A stretch of DNA of 46,116 bases from a virus: positions 1-46,116 of the IMG/VR virus record IMGVR_UViG_3300030943_000039. One strand, 5' to 3'. Each line of letters begins with the position of its first letter. Position 1 is the first letter of the stretch. The notes below the pieces were generated by a model. It was not told the origin of the DNA and made no database searches. It saw only the letters and a program-made list of their open reading frames with translations. The translations under genes and the position numbers were made by a program. This document shows positions 1-7,416 of this stretch, piece by piece.

Positions 1-1290
1 CGAGTCGAGCGCAAAGACATTGCCCCGATTGGCGGGCGTGCGGCCATGCAGGTAGGCGTTGACCGCGGCGACTTCTTGGCCCGCGGCGACGCCAGGGATG
101 CCAAGGGTCTTAACGCCGTATGCGGCGACTTCCGCGGTGGTCATTTGGGCGGCGTCGAAAGCGCCAACGAAACCAGACAGTTTGCCGGCGAGCGCATCGC
201 GCGCGGCAACTTCGGCCAGAAGGGCTTTCGCATCCAGGGCCTTCGGCGCCTTGGAAAAATTGGCAATTGTGGCCTCCGCGGCCTTAAGCCGGGCGTCCAT
301 GCCGCTCAGGCACTTGGCGTCGACGGCGGGGGCTGCAGCGGCGGCAGCAGGGACAACGCCCTTCTTTTTCATCTGCGGTTTGCCGAACGCGTCCATGACG
401 GCCTTGCCTTCCGCGTCGAGGACCGGCTCCATATCTTCGTCACCGGCGGGGGGTATGACTTCGTCACCGTCCGGCTCGCCCGACAAGCCCTTGATTGCTT
501 CGGCCAGCTTGGTCAGCACCGGAAGCATGCCCATGAGGTCGGAAACCTTGGGGTCCTTACTGCCCTCGCCTTCCGCTTCGGCCTCTTCGGCGTCCATGGC
601 GGCGGTGACCGCGGCGGGATTGGCCGCAATGGCGGCTTGCAATTTGGCCGGGTCGGTCACACTGAGCGCGTTCATGAGCCGCGCGCGGAGCTTTTTGGGA
701 GTCACCATTGGTCGAACCTCGTTTGAATCGAAGGCGAATGACAGGGAGTCGAGCACCGCGACGCCGGGCCCCATACGGCCGCTGTCAACGTCCGCGATGT
801 GGTTGCCCCGGGGGTTACGTTGGATTGCATCGAACGGTTGCCCTTCAAAAGTCCCGCTCGCTAATTCATACACGCAACGGAAGCCGCAAGAAAGCTCCTT
901 TTTCCCGGCGTCGATTAGGGCGGCCAATTGGCGCCCCCAAATTTTCAAATTGGCGTAAAGCGTCCGCGTTTCGGGGTCGTACTCGACTTGCTCCCCGATC
1001 GTGCCTTGCGCGCCCTTCTTTTCGACCGGCATAAGCCCCTCGGTATCACCCAAAAGCACCGGGGGGTGGTCAACCGTAATCGGAATGAGACGGAATGACG
1101 CAATCGCCTCCGGCGCGCTAAGCTCTTGCTCGGGCCGATAGACGCGATAAATCCGCCCGGGATCGGCCGGTTGGTCGGTATTGGTAAACCTGCCAATTTG
1201 GGCGCCGCTGTATGGGAAGACGCCCACGCGGGAAATTGGATTGCGCGGGACTTCGTACCACCCATTAAAATCAGGAATGCGCACGGTCAT
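1..1290 (-). CDS. DUF2213 prohead protein (prohead core/protease-type), 3' end cut by window edge
   Basis: The frame opens at ATG 1290 and runs without a stop to base 1, so at least 430 residues are present and the C-terminus lies outside. The N-terminal ~190 residues carry the DUF2213 pattern: a DHPPVLL stretch near residue 72, KELSCGF in the middle, and HIADVDSGRMGPGVAVLDS before an internal Met at 708. The rest is Ala-rich with charged, coiled-coil-like segments, as expected of a scaffold or prohead core. DUF2213 proteins sit between minor head and capsid genes in many phages and are thought to act in prohead assembly or maturation. The start overlaps the upstream small gene by ATGA. A near-identical copy of bases 6-530 lies at 45601-46116, where the C-terminus is seen. 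Confidence 0.85.
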   Translation of the reverse strand, partial: MTVRIPDFNGWYEVPRNPISRVGVFPYSGAQIGRFTNTDQPADPGRIYRVYRPEQELSAPEAIASFRLIPITVDHPPVLLGDTEGLMPVEKKGAQGTIGEQVEYDPETRTLYANLKIWGRQLAALIDAGKKELSCGFRCVYELASGTFEGQPFDAIQRNPRGNHIADVDSGRMGPGVAVLDSLSFAFDSNEVRPMVTPKKLRARLMNALSVTDPAKLQAAIAANPAAVTAAMDAEEAEAEGEGSKDPKVSDLMGMLPVLTKLAEAIKGLSGEPDGDEVIPPAGDEDMEPVLDAEGKAVMDAFGKPQMKKKGVVPAAAAAAPAVDAKCLSGMDARLKAAEATIANFSKAPKALDAKALLAEVAARDALAGKLSGFVGAFDAAQMTTAEVAAYGVKTLGIPGVAAGQEVAAVNAYLHGRTPANRGNVFALDS

Positions 1291-1484
1291 TTAGGCTCGC
1301 CCCGCTTGGCCGCGGCCTTCGCTTTGGCGGCGTCGAACACGGTATTTATTTCCGTTTCGGAAATTGTCTTGCCGGGATTTACCGCCTCGAAAAGCCACTT
1401 AAGCGCCTTTGCACCGTTGTAGGTTTTGCCGTCCGGGTTTAACGCCGCCTCACCTAACGTCGCTGCGTGCGGTTGGTCGCTCAT
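1287..1484 (-). CDS. Small conserved phage protein in head operon (65 aa)
   Basis: A 65-residue soluble acidic/basic protein with no membrane segment. Residues 15-60 (LNPDGKTYNGAKALKWLFEA, then a helical Ala/Lys-rich tail) look like a compact helical protein. It starts by ATGA overlap with the minor head protein and ends by ATGA overlap with the DUF2213 gene, so translation is probably coupled to both. I do not recognise a named family. The tight packing between two head genes suggests a small head-assembly factor, but this is inferred from position only. Confidence 0.7.
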   Translation of the reverse strand: MSDQPHAATLGEAALNPDGKTYNGAKALKWLFEAVNPGKTISETEINTVFDAAKAKAAAKRGEPK

Positions 1485-2353
1485 TTAGGCTCGCCCGCTT
1501 CAAACTGAATTACCGGGACCATTGTACACCGGCAGTTGATCGCTTGACCAGGGATGCCGCGTTCCCCGTTTTCCTCAATGATCGGCGGCTTGTCGAACCG
1601 GTAAATTTTGCCGCTCATGTCTTGGTGCATGCGCCGCGGGTGCAGGCCGCCGCCCGAATGCACCCACTCGTAAGATTTGACGCCGACCGCCTGCATGCGG
1701 CCCTTGTTAAAACCGTTGTACGCCTTGTGCGTTTGGTCGATTGCGATGTTCTTGGCACGGCGGGCCGTCATGCCCTCTTGCTGTTCGAAGAACGGCACGA
1801 GGTCTTCAAGGCCGTGCCCGCTCGTAATTGAGCGCATGACCTTGCTTTCGATCTTGGCGAAGTACTCCGCGGGGATGGATTTAATCAACGACACGTTTTC
1901 GCTGATAGACGCCTTAAGCATCTCGCGCATGCGACCCTTGATAAAATCCGTCTTGAGCGACAGGCCGCCGGAAAGCTCTTTTAGGCTTTCGTACGTGGCC
2001 GATGCGCTGGCCCGGTCCGCCTGCCCGAGCATCGTTTGCGCGAGGTCCGACGCGTCGCCGCCAAATATCTGCGACCATTTGTCACGCAACGCGCGGGACA
2101 GGATGCGGGTTTGAGACGCCGGGCTGATATCCATCGCCTGCCCGAAATGCGCCGCAACGTCGGGATGCGCGAGCAATCGGGCAAACTGGCGGGACACGTC
2201 GGCGCACATGGCGACCACGAGCGCGTCAAGTTTCGCCGCGTATCGCAGCGCCACGCCCGCCGGCAACGCCAGCCGCCTGCCCCGCATCACGCCGTCGTGA
2301 TTACGAGCCGCGGCCCAAGCCGCGCGACGGTTAGTGAGAAGCTTGCGCGCCAT
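1481..2353 (-). CDS. Phage head morphogenesis / minor head protein (Mu F, SPP1 gp7-like)
   Basis: 290 residues from ATG 2353, which has an AAGG ribosome site 7 bases upstream; a TTG start at 2368 is less likely. The C-terminal ~110 residues carry the family signature: an alpha-helical stretch with ARRAKNIAIDQTHKAYNGFN, then WVHSGGGLHPRRMHQDMSG, and the closing GQAINCRCTMVPV with conserved Asn-Cys-Arg-Cys. Proteins of this family are injected or capsid-internal minor head proteins made next to the portal. It overlaps the upstream methylase-like gene by 23 bases and the next small gene by ATGA. Fold and role follow from family knowledge; the order portal - this gene - DUF2213 - capsid supports it. 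Confidence 0.9.
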   Translation of the reverse strand: MARKLLTNRRAAWAAARNHDGVMRGRRLALPAGVALRYAAKLDALVVAMCADVSRQFARLLAHPDVAAHFGQAMDISPASQTRILSRALRDKWSQIFGGDASDLAQTMLGQADRASASATYESLKELSGGLSLKTDFIKGRMREMLKASISENVSLIKSIPAEYFAKIESKVMRSITSGHGLEDLVPFFEQQEGMTARRAKNIAIDQTHKAYNGFNKGRMQAVGVKSYEWVHSGGGLHPRRMHQDMSGKIYRFDKPPIIEENGERGIPGQAINCRCTMVPVIQFEAGEPK

Positions 2354-2966
2354 CCGTAGACCTTGCAATTTTCAACAGAAGCTCCCGAAACTCAGGGGGT
2401 GTTTTGGCCCGATCCCGCTTCTTATTTTTACCGCCGATCCGACCCGTCATGCCACAACGACGCGCATATTTATACCCGTGAGTCTTAAGCAGAACCGGGT
2501 CCAAACGTTGCCCCGACGACCCCCACTTAAGCTCGGGCCGATCCGTGCCGACCGCATACAGCCACGTCATTTTGCGTCCATAGTGGCCGTAGTGCCCTTG
2601 CTCGACACAACACGCCCACCCGCCAAAATCATCAACGGGCACCCACCCACCTTTACGTGGCGGCTTTTTCAAACCGAAAGCGGCATAGGCGTGGGTGTCT
2701 GCAGGATGCTCTAGAACGCCACCCCAACACCGCACCGCCATAAGCGCCGCAGCAAAACAGCCCCCATCATTACCGAGCCGGTATTTATTTTTGTCGGGCT
2801 TTAGGGGCGACCCGAACCACATGCGCCCCCAGCGCTCGCATGGCGGATGCGCGACGACCGGGTACGGGCCGGGGTAGCTCCGTGCATCTCGCGCTTCGTC
2901 CCAAGGGTCCACGCCCTTAAGGCCGAAGTATGCGCCCCCGGTTTCTACGAATAACGCCGCGATCAT
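2331..2966 (-). CDS. Methylase-like phage protein with HPPC motif
   Basis: 211 residues, starting by ATGA overlap with the portal gene. It has an N-terminal hydrophobic strand with FVETGGAYFGL, a PYPVVAHPPCERWG segment (residues 35-47, HPPC at 40-43), then GGVLEHPADTHAW-like and GGWACCVEQGHYGH segments, and a basic C-terminus. The Pro-Pro-Cys after a hydrophobic strand resembles motif IV of cytosine-C5 methyltransferases, but I do not see a clear SAM-binding FxGxG motif. Similar proteins are common in phage genomes, usually left hypothetical or called methylase-like. It is not needed for virion assembly, so it is probably a cargo (moron) gene lodged between portal and minor head genes. Activity is uncertain. 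Confidence 0.6.
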   Translation of the reverse strand: MIAALFVETGGAYFGLKGVDPWDEARDARSYPGPYPVVAHPPCERWGRMWFGSPLKPDKNKYRLGNDGGCFAAALMAVRCWGGVLEHPADTHAYAAFGLKKPPRKGGWVPVDDFGGWACCVEQGHYGHYGRKMTWLYAVGTDRPELKWGSSGQRLDPVLLKTHGYKYARRCGMTGRIGGKNKKRDRAKTPPEFRELLLKIARSTDGAQASH

Positions 2967-4606
2967 CGCGCCCCGCTCTCGCCACCCGCGGCCCCCGGCG
3001 GTTGTTGCTCGGTCGGCAGCGGCGCGTTAGGTGCCGTCTTTTCCGCGCCCGGGTCGACCACGCTTGCAGGCCGCGGCCCCTCGGGCTCTGCCGCTTCGAT
3101 CCCGGTGTAACCGCTGTCTGGGTCCTTAATGAGCCGGTTGCGAATATCAATCCCGTCGATTGCGCCCGTCTCGGCGAGTGCTTTGTCGCGATCGGCGTCG
3201 ACCTTGCGGCGGGCGCTCGCCTCTTCGGCCGTTTCCGCGTCCAGCTTTTCAAATTCTAACTGCAACGCAACGGGCGCAATTCCAAATTTGGGCGCCACGT
3301 ACGACCGCATGCAAAGCAAGTGGTGGCGCTCCAGAAGTGGCCGCACGTCGTGCTCAAGGATCGACTCAAGCAGCTCGTGGTAATTGGTTTCCTCGCTCTC
3401 GCCCGTCGCGTCCATACCCTTCGGCGACGTGCCCATGAGCTTTGTAACCGGGATAGGCCCGGCAATTGCGGCGACGATCGTATACTGCCCCATGACGATC
3501 GCGTCAAAATCTGCCAGCGACGTATCGTGCTGCACAAGCTTTTCTTCGCCACCCAAGAACTGGTAGCCGTAATTGTTCCGCCACGACGCCGCGCGCTCCA
3601 TATTCTCTTCGGCGCGGTCTTGGTCGCCCGCGAGGGCTTCCATGTTGACGCCTTCGATGACGTTGAGGCGCTTGGTCAGCGCGAGTTGCGGCGCTTCGTT
3701 TGCGGTGCGCTCGGCAGCATAGACCCGCTCGTAAATTTGCTGCGGCAACGGTATGCCGCCGTAGTAGTAGGTTGGCTTAAGCACGTCCGGCACGTCGCAC
3801 GTACGGATTAGCACCAAGTGCGAGCGATGATAACGACGGCCCGAGATGCGCCAATAGGTCGGCTCGTAGAAATGCCGCGACGCCGGGTCCGCCGCCGCCG
3901 TCGAATCCAACTCGGGCGTAATCCAATATGGATCGACCTGCGAAATGCCCTTGTAAGAGCCGGGCGCCACGCCGTCAGGATTGAACGGTTTTTCGTAATA
4001 CTCGGGGTCAAGGCTGTCGACTTCGAATAGCGCAATGCGGATGCCGAAGATGTTTTTGTTACGTACAAACTCCCGCGACTGCGTGCGCACGTCGAAACGC
4101 TTGTCGAGTTGCTTAATGTACTCGACTTGCGCGGGGGGTAGCGCCTGGCCGCCGTCCGCAAGCACCTTGTAACCGACGCGCGTTGCGTCGCGCGCGGGCA
4201 TGGCGCAGGCCCGATCAACCAGCCAATGCTGCGCGAGGATTGCGCACATTTGATAGCCGATGAAACTTTGCGAGCCAAACCACCCGAGCAACTCAGGCGA
4301 AACGCCACCCATTTGCAAATTCCACGCCTGCTTAAAGCTCGGAGTATTCCAATCGTCCGAGTCCATCGCGGACCCGTCGGCATTTACGCCGCGCACGTCT
4401 TTACAGGTACGAGGGAATGCAACGCGCGCGAAGTCCGCCATCGTCGGCATTTTGCGCGCGGGGAGGTCGGTCGAAAACATGCCGGTGCGCGGCGTGGCGC
4501 TATTCGCGGGCTCGGTCCCTTTGACGCCCTCCACGTAGACCGCGTCGAACGCGTCGAACGCGCGCGGCGCAATCGCCCTAAGCAACCAAGCGGTGAATCG
4601 GTTCAT
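2963..4606 (-). CDS. Portal protein (DUF1073 / Acb1-like portal family)
   Basis: 547 residues, the usual length for this portal family. The N-terminal part has the family-type stretch around residues 90-140 (WNLQMGGVSPELLGW, FIGYQMCAILAQHWLVDRAC), followed by MPARDATRVGYKV. The middle includes YHRSHLVLIRTCDVPDVLKP, and later TKLMGTSPKGMDATGESE before NYHELLESILEHDVRPLLER. These segments are characteristic of DUF1073 portal proteins, which form the dodecameric DNA gate at the capsid vertex. The C-terminal 60 residues are Pro/Glu-rich and probably disordered. The next gene starts by ATGA overlap. A 10-base gap separates it from the upstream fibre-like gene. Confidence 0.9.
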   Translation of the reverse strand: MNRFTAWLLRAIAPRAFDAFDAVYVEGVKGTEPANSATPRTGMFSTDLPARKMPTMADFARVAFPRTCKDVRGVNADGSAMDSDDWNTPSFKQAWNLQMGGVSPELLGWFGSQSFIGYQMCAILAQHWLVDRACAMPARDATRVGYKVLADGGQALPPAQVEYIKQLDKRFDVRTQSREFVRNKNIFGIRIALFEVDSLDPEYYEKPFNPDGVAPGSYKGISQVDPYWITPELDSTAAADPASRHFYEPTYWRISGRRYHRSHLVLIRTCDVPDVLKPTYYYGGIPLPQQIYERVYAAERTANEAPQLALTKRLNVIEGVNMEALAGDQDRAEENMERAASWRNNYGYQFLGGEEKLVQHDTSLADFDAIVMGQYTIVAAIAGPIPVTKLMGTSPKGMDATGESEETNYHELLESILEHDVRPLLERHHLLCMRSYVAPKFGIAPVALQLEFEKLDAETAEEASARRKVDADRDKALAETGAIDGIDIRNRLIKDPDSGYTGIEAAEPEGPRPASVVDPGAEKTAPNAPLPTEQQPPGAAGGESGAR

Positions 4607-4616
4607 GCCGTGCCCT

Positions 4617-5171
4617 TTACGGTGACGTTGTAATTTGCGCGTCCCCGCGTAGCAGCGTGATGACGCTGCCGTCTAACAATACCGCCTTAATGGAGAATGC
4701 GGAAGAGTACGGCGCGGCCAGGCCTCCGGTTTGCAGCTTTGTCAACTCAAACCTAAGCTTTTGCGCGGCGTATCCTGACGACAGCCGCCAATCACCCTTG
4801 CCATTGAGCGCCGACGTGGCGATGCCCGCCGCAGTCAACCAATTGGCCGGGACGGCAGGCAGGTTGGTCAAGGCCGTAACAGTCGTGAGCGTGCCGCCCG
4901 TGATGTTTGTCGGCGTCGCATACCCGACCGCCGCCGCGCCAAATATCGCGTCATAGGCCGATTGCGTGAGCACATCAAAATCGCGCCATACCGGAAGGCA
5001 TGAGGCAGCGGCGGCAAACTGCACACGAAGACGGCCGACCGTTCCGGTGTCAGTGGTGTCGAGCGTAACCAGATAGTTACCGTAAGCGTCGTAAGTGGTT
5101 GCCGTTACCTCAGCGTGGCGCACTGCGAAGGCGCCCAAGCCGTCTATAGCCGACAGCCCTCGCTTAGTCAT
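4617..5171 (-). CDS. Probable virion-associated / fibre-like beta-rich protein
   Basis: 184 residues from ATG 5171, an 8-base overlap (ATGACTAA) with the stop of the preceding secreted protein; the longer frame to 5255 is unlikely because its N-terminus is Arg/Pro-rich shadow sequence. The N-terminus (AEVTATTYDAYGNYLVTLDT) and later Thr/Gly-rich repeats (NITGGTLTTVTALTNLP, TAAGIATSALNGKGDW) are of the sort found in phage fibre and baseplate-upper proteins. No enzymatic motif is visible. It sits with two other fibre-like genes between terL and portal, an accessory position. Function is inferred only from composition and context. Confidence 0.6.
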   Translation of the reverse strand: MTKRGLSAIDGLGAFAVRHAEVTATTYDAYGNYLVTLDTTDTGTVGRLRVQFAAAASCLPVWRDFDVLTQSAYDAIFGAAAVGYATPTNITGGTLTTVTALTNLPAVPANWLTAAGIATSALNGKGDWRLSSGYAAQKLRFELTKLQTGGLAAPYSSAFSIKAVLLDGSVITLLRGDAQITTSP

Positions 5172-5733
5172 ACGTGCCGGAGCCGACGGACGTAATGGTT
5201 GCGGTCGCGGCGCCCGTAAAGTTGCCCACGAACCGGCGGCATACATTCTGCGCAACCGTCATCGTGCCAGACAAGGTAACCGTGGCGCCCGAGTCGGCCG
5301 TCAGGGTCAACGTGCCCGCGCCGCTGTTGCAGACGCTGAAATTCCAGGTAAAGCCCGAAGCAACGCCGAAGTCCGACAGCATTTGAGCCGCAGTCCGCAC
5401 GAGCTGCGCACCTGGGGTGGCATTGGAGCTGATAAGCGTGACGTTGAGCGCCCCGGTGATTTTGCCGGCGGCGAGCGAACCGGTCGTCGCATTGAGCGTG
5501 CCGACCTGAGCGTTCGGCAAAAGCTGCGCGGTTGGGACGAAATTGGTCGCGACCGTCGGACCCTGGCCGGTAGGGTCGGTTACGCGCGTCACGTAGAGGA
5601 CGCCGCCGGTAACCGGGGTCGCGTAAATCGCCGCGGCGCCGACGTTGGTATCCGCGGGGATTGTCGCAATGGGGGCCGCGAAGGCCGCGCCTCCCAAAAG
5701 GACCGCCGCCAGCAAGGTCATAAGGTGTTTCAT
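5164..5733 (-). CDS. Secreted beta-rich protein with Sec signal peptide
   Basis: 189 residues. The N-terminus is a clear Sec signal: Met-Lys-His, a hydrophobic core (LMTLLAAVLLGGAA) and an Ala-Phe-Ala cleavage site near residue 19. The mature part is Thr/Gly/Ala-rich and beta-predicted, with two Cys (in FSVCNSG and VAQNVCRRF) near the C-terminus that may pair, and a closing TATITSVGSGTYD. This C-terminal pattern resembles phage fibre or decoration proteins, but a signal peptide would send it to the periplasm or outer surface. A GAGGG ribosome site lies about 10 bases upstream. It is the first gene after two tandem promoter-like repeats and a terminator. Role unknown; periplasmic or surface-acting is inferred. 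Confidence 0.65.
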   Translation of the reverse strand: MKHLMTLLAAVLLGGAAFAAPIATIPADTNVGAAAIYATPVTGGVLYVTRVTDPTGQGPTVATNFVPTAQLLPNAQVGTLNATTGSLAAGKITGALNVTLISSNATPGAQLVRTAAQMLSDFGVASGFTWNFSVCNSGAGTLTLTADSGATVTLSGTMTVAQNVCRRFVGNFTGAATATITSVGSGTYD

Positions 5734-5791
5734 AGCTTTAGAGCCCTCAAAGCATGGACGACCGAGCCGCGGCCCGGCTTGTGTGGCGGGG

Positions 5792-5820
5792 AATATACGC
5801 GCCTGGGGACTTTAGGTCTA
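5792..5820 (-). promoter_or_regulatory. Sigma70-like promoter P2 (minus strand), copy 2 of a repeat
   Basis: On the minus strand TAGACC is followed after exactly 17 bases by TATATT, a good -10 box. The predicted start site is about 50 bases before ATG 5733. The block is repeated at 5910-5938 with the same hexamers, the same 17-base spacing and a shared GCGCG just before the -10 box. No experimental support. Confidence 0.5.
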
Positions 5821-5839
5821 GCCGCCCGCCCCAAAAGCA

Positions 5840-5866
5840 AAGCCCCGGAAATACGCCCCGGGGCTT
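5840..5866 (-). terminator. Rho-independent terminator (minus strand)
   Basis: Perfect 9-bp stem AAGCCCCGG / CCGGGGCTT (5840-5848 with 5858-5866) around a 9-base loop. Read on the minus strand it is followed by TTTGCTTTT. It lies between the two copies of the promoter-like repeat and downstream of the 6121-6705 gene, so it would stop transcripts from that side while P2 restarts transcription for the 5733 gene. Confidence 0.65.
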
Positions 5867-5909
5867 CGGCGGCCACGCAAGGGTGACCTCGTGGGCTAGG
5901 CCCGGGGAG

Positions 5910-5938
5910 AATATACGCGCTCGAGCCTCTTAGGTCTA
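5910..5938 (-). promoter_or_regulatory. Sigma70-like promoter P1 (minus strand), copy 1 of a repeat
   Basis: TAGACC-N17-TATATT on the minus strand, with the same elements as 5792-5820. Transcripts from here would run straight into the terminator at 5840-5866, so this copy may be a duplicate relic or part of an attenuation arrangement. The rest of the 5734-6120 gap holds no gene I can support. Confidence 0.4.
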
Positions 5939-6101
5939 GGGGAGGGTGGGCGTCTCTCCGCCCTGTCACCGCGTCCCGGATTTGAAAGCTGCGGTTGCTC
6001 CTCAACATTGCCGGGATCAAGCGACTAGGGGCTTGGCGACCGATTCCCTACGCCGATGGCTTTACAGATCGCCAGTCAATGAGCCGTCTTTATGCCCCGT
6101 A

Positions 6102-6117
6102 TTGACCGAAGCGTCAA
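6102..6117. promoter_or_regulatory. TTGAC-N6-GTCAA operator-like palindrome
   Basis: Spacer CGAAGC. On the minus strand an 18-base stretch from this site (6117 to 6100) is identical to 21971-21988. It lies 4 bases beyond the stop of the 6121-6705 gene, at the head of the gap that leads to the secreted-protein gene at 5733. One of seven intergenic copies of the motif in the window. Confidence 0.55.
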
Positions 6118-6120
6118 CGG

Positions 6121-6705
6121 TTACTGCACCCCGAAGGCAAAGACCACGCCGCCGATGATGACCACGAAAGCAAAGGCCATCCCGCCGTTAATCAGCACGA
6201 GGGGGAGGGGCGTGCCCGCGTCGTCCTGGAGCACGAGGGGAATTTGCGTCTCGCCCGTTTTGGCGATTACGAGCGTTTTTGTCGCACCCGCCTGCCCGAG
6301 CGCCCGGGGGATTGTGACCACGAATGCCCCGCCGTCGGTGTCCGCCAGGATAGCGCCGTCGCCCGCCAGCGCCACGGTCGCCGCCGCCACCGTCCGCACC
6401 GTGCCGCCGAACATGCCGAGCGCCGCCGCCAAATTGCTCAGGCTGACAAGGCCGGCTGGCGTGACGACGTTTGAGACGCTGTCCGCCGCAGCCATGCCCT
6501 GGATTTGGGTAATGTCCCGGTTGACGCCCCGCGCCGCTGCCCCGATCGCTTGCCGCGCCGCCGCGGTATTGGCCGCCTGAATGAGCGCTGCGCCAATTGC
6601 CGAGATAGCCGACAACGGCAAATAGGGACCGTCTTCGGTTCCGTCCGGCTCTAGGACGATGATGGTTTGCTTGGGGGTAACGTAGGTTTCTACGCTAATC
6701 GGCAT
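6121..6705 (-). CDS. Tail-fibre-like protein with hydrophobic C-terminus
   Basis: 194 residues from ATG 6705, chosen because AAGGA lies 9 bases upstream; a start at 6735 would add a Pro/Gly-rich decapeptide. The N-terminus (ISVETYVTPKQTIIVLEPDG) and an Ala-rich helical middle with ITQIQGMAAADSVSNVVTPA resemble phage tail fibre shaft sequences. The last ~30 residues are strongly hydrophobic (AFAFVVIIGGVVFAFG), unusual for a fibre tip, and could be a membrane segment or a buried trimer interface. It lies in the accessory cluster between terL and portal. Function inferred from composition. Confidence 0.55.
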   Translation of the reverse strand: MPISVETYVTPKQTIIVLEPDGTEDGPYLPLSAISAIGAALIQAANTAAARQAIGAAARGVNRDITQIQGMAAADSVSNVVTPAGLVSLSNLAAALGMFGGTVRTVAAATVALAGDGAILADTDGGAFVVTIPRALGQAGATKTLVIAKTGETQIPLVLQDDAGTPLPLVLINGGMAFAFVVIIGGVVFAFGVQ

Positions 6706-6755
6706 GGCGCGCGGTCCTTGCGGGTGGCCCGGCAAGATACCGCGGGAGCGGGCGG

Positions 6756-7181
6756 TTAGCTAGGTACCAGCGCAACCAACGGAAACGCAGCTAAGATATC
6801 TTGACGTTGGTTTTCACGTTCCGCCTCCGCCGCCTTTTCCAAATCGACAGAATCGTCCCCAGCGCACCAAGCTTCGATTGCGGCAATGCAGTCGCGCACC
6901 CGCGAATCCGTCGTATGGACCGCGGCCCGCCTAACCGCCGGTAGGATCGCGCCCGCAATGGCCGCGCGGCGAACCGCAGTATCCGACCAATCCAACGCAC
7001 GGACCGCCCAAATCGCATCCGCGGCGTCGTTGGTTGTTGCAATATCCCCGAGGCTCACGACTCGCTCGGGGTCGTAGTTGCCGTTGGCATAGCCGAGCCC
7101 GGTAATCAGCTTTTGCCAACCAGAAGCGCACGGGTGCTGCGCGCGAATACTGGCGAGAGTCATTGTCGGGTTAATTGTCAT
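6756..7181 (-). CDS. Conserved phage protein, helical-repeat (DUF7666-like) type
   Basis: 141 residues. The N-terminus MTLASIRAQHPCASGWQKL and the following DIATTNDAADAIWAVRAL are typical of a widespread phage/prophage family, often annotated as putative immunity protein or hypothetical, that has HEAT-like helices. The C-terminus is a charged helix rich in Glu/Ala. It is the first gene downstream (minus strand) of two TTGAC-N6-GTCAA sites, so it may be under that regulator. No catalytic residues are evident. The family assignment is by recollection of the N-terminal pattern; molecular role unknown. Confidence 0.6.
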   Translation of the reverse strand: MTINPTMTLASIRAQHPCASGWQKLITGLGYANGNYDPERVVSLGDIATTNDAADAIWAVRALDWSDTAVRRAAIAGAILPAVRRAAVHTTDSRVRDCIAAIEAWCAGDDSVDLEKAAEAERENQRQDILAAFPLVALVPS

Positions 7182-7223
7182 GGGCGTAGGCCTCGGTTAG
7201 TTACAAGGTAACTTTGCGCCCTC

Positions 7224-7239
7224 TTGACACGACGGTCAA
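7224..7239. promoter_or_regulatory. TTGAC-N6-GTCAA operator-like palindrome
   Basis: Spacer ACGACG. It lies 43 bases upstream of ATG 7181. The left arm, with the following A, makes a consensus -35 hexamer TTGACA on the plus strand; the minus strand reads TTGACC. Confidence 0.6.
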
Positions 7240-7315
7240 TAGTGAAAATAAGAGCCGCCTTGCCGCGGGCTAACCTACCCCCTCGCGATTCCCCGTCTTA
7301 AGGCAAGAGCAAAGC

Positions 7316-7360
7316 CCCGCCGCGTTTTTGGACGCGAGAGACAAGGCCGAACGCGGCGGG
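7316..7360. other. Long GC-rich inverted repeat / hairpin
   Basis: CCCGCCGCGTT (7316-7326) is perfectly complementary to AACGCGGCGGG (7350-7360), an 11-bp stem with a 23-base loop. It lies in the 7182-7492 gap between terL and the 7181 gene and lacks a clean T-tract on either side. It could be a weak terminator or RNA processing site after terL. The rest of this gap holds two operator-like palindromes and a duplicated terL end, with no supportable gene. Confidence 0.45.
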
Positions 7361-7364
7361 CACC

Positions 7365-7396
7365 CCTCACCCAAAGAACCCCCGCGCCCGCCGCAC
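7365..7396 (-). repeat. Duplicated 3' end of terL (relic)
   Basis: 30 of 32 bases match 7491-7522, the true end of terL. On the minus strand both copies encode the same last nine residues and stop (VRRARGFFG, then TGA). The two differences are synonymous. This looks like the remnant of a second, diverged terL allele left by recombination. Confidence 0.7.
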
Positions 7397-7400
7397 ACTC

Positions 7401-7416
7401 TTGACATAGCAGTCAA
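7401..7416. promoter_or_regulatory. TTGAC-N6-GTCAA operator-like palindrome
   Basis: Spacer ATAGCA. It lies directly next to the duplicated terL end and 76 bases beyond the terL stop. TTGACA on the plus strand is a consensus -35 hexamer. Confidence 0.55.

Noticed and set aside
945-1265. Minus-strand 106-codon frame inside DUF2213
   Set aside because: It is out of frame with the DUF2213 protein, whose N-terminal family motifs are clearly in the other frame.
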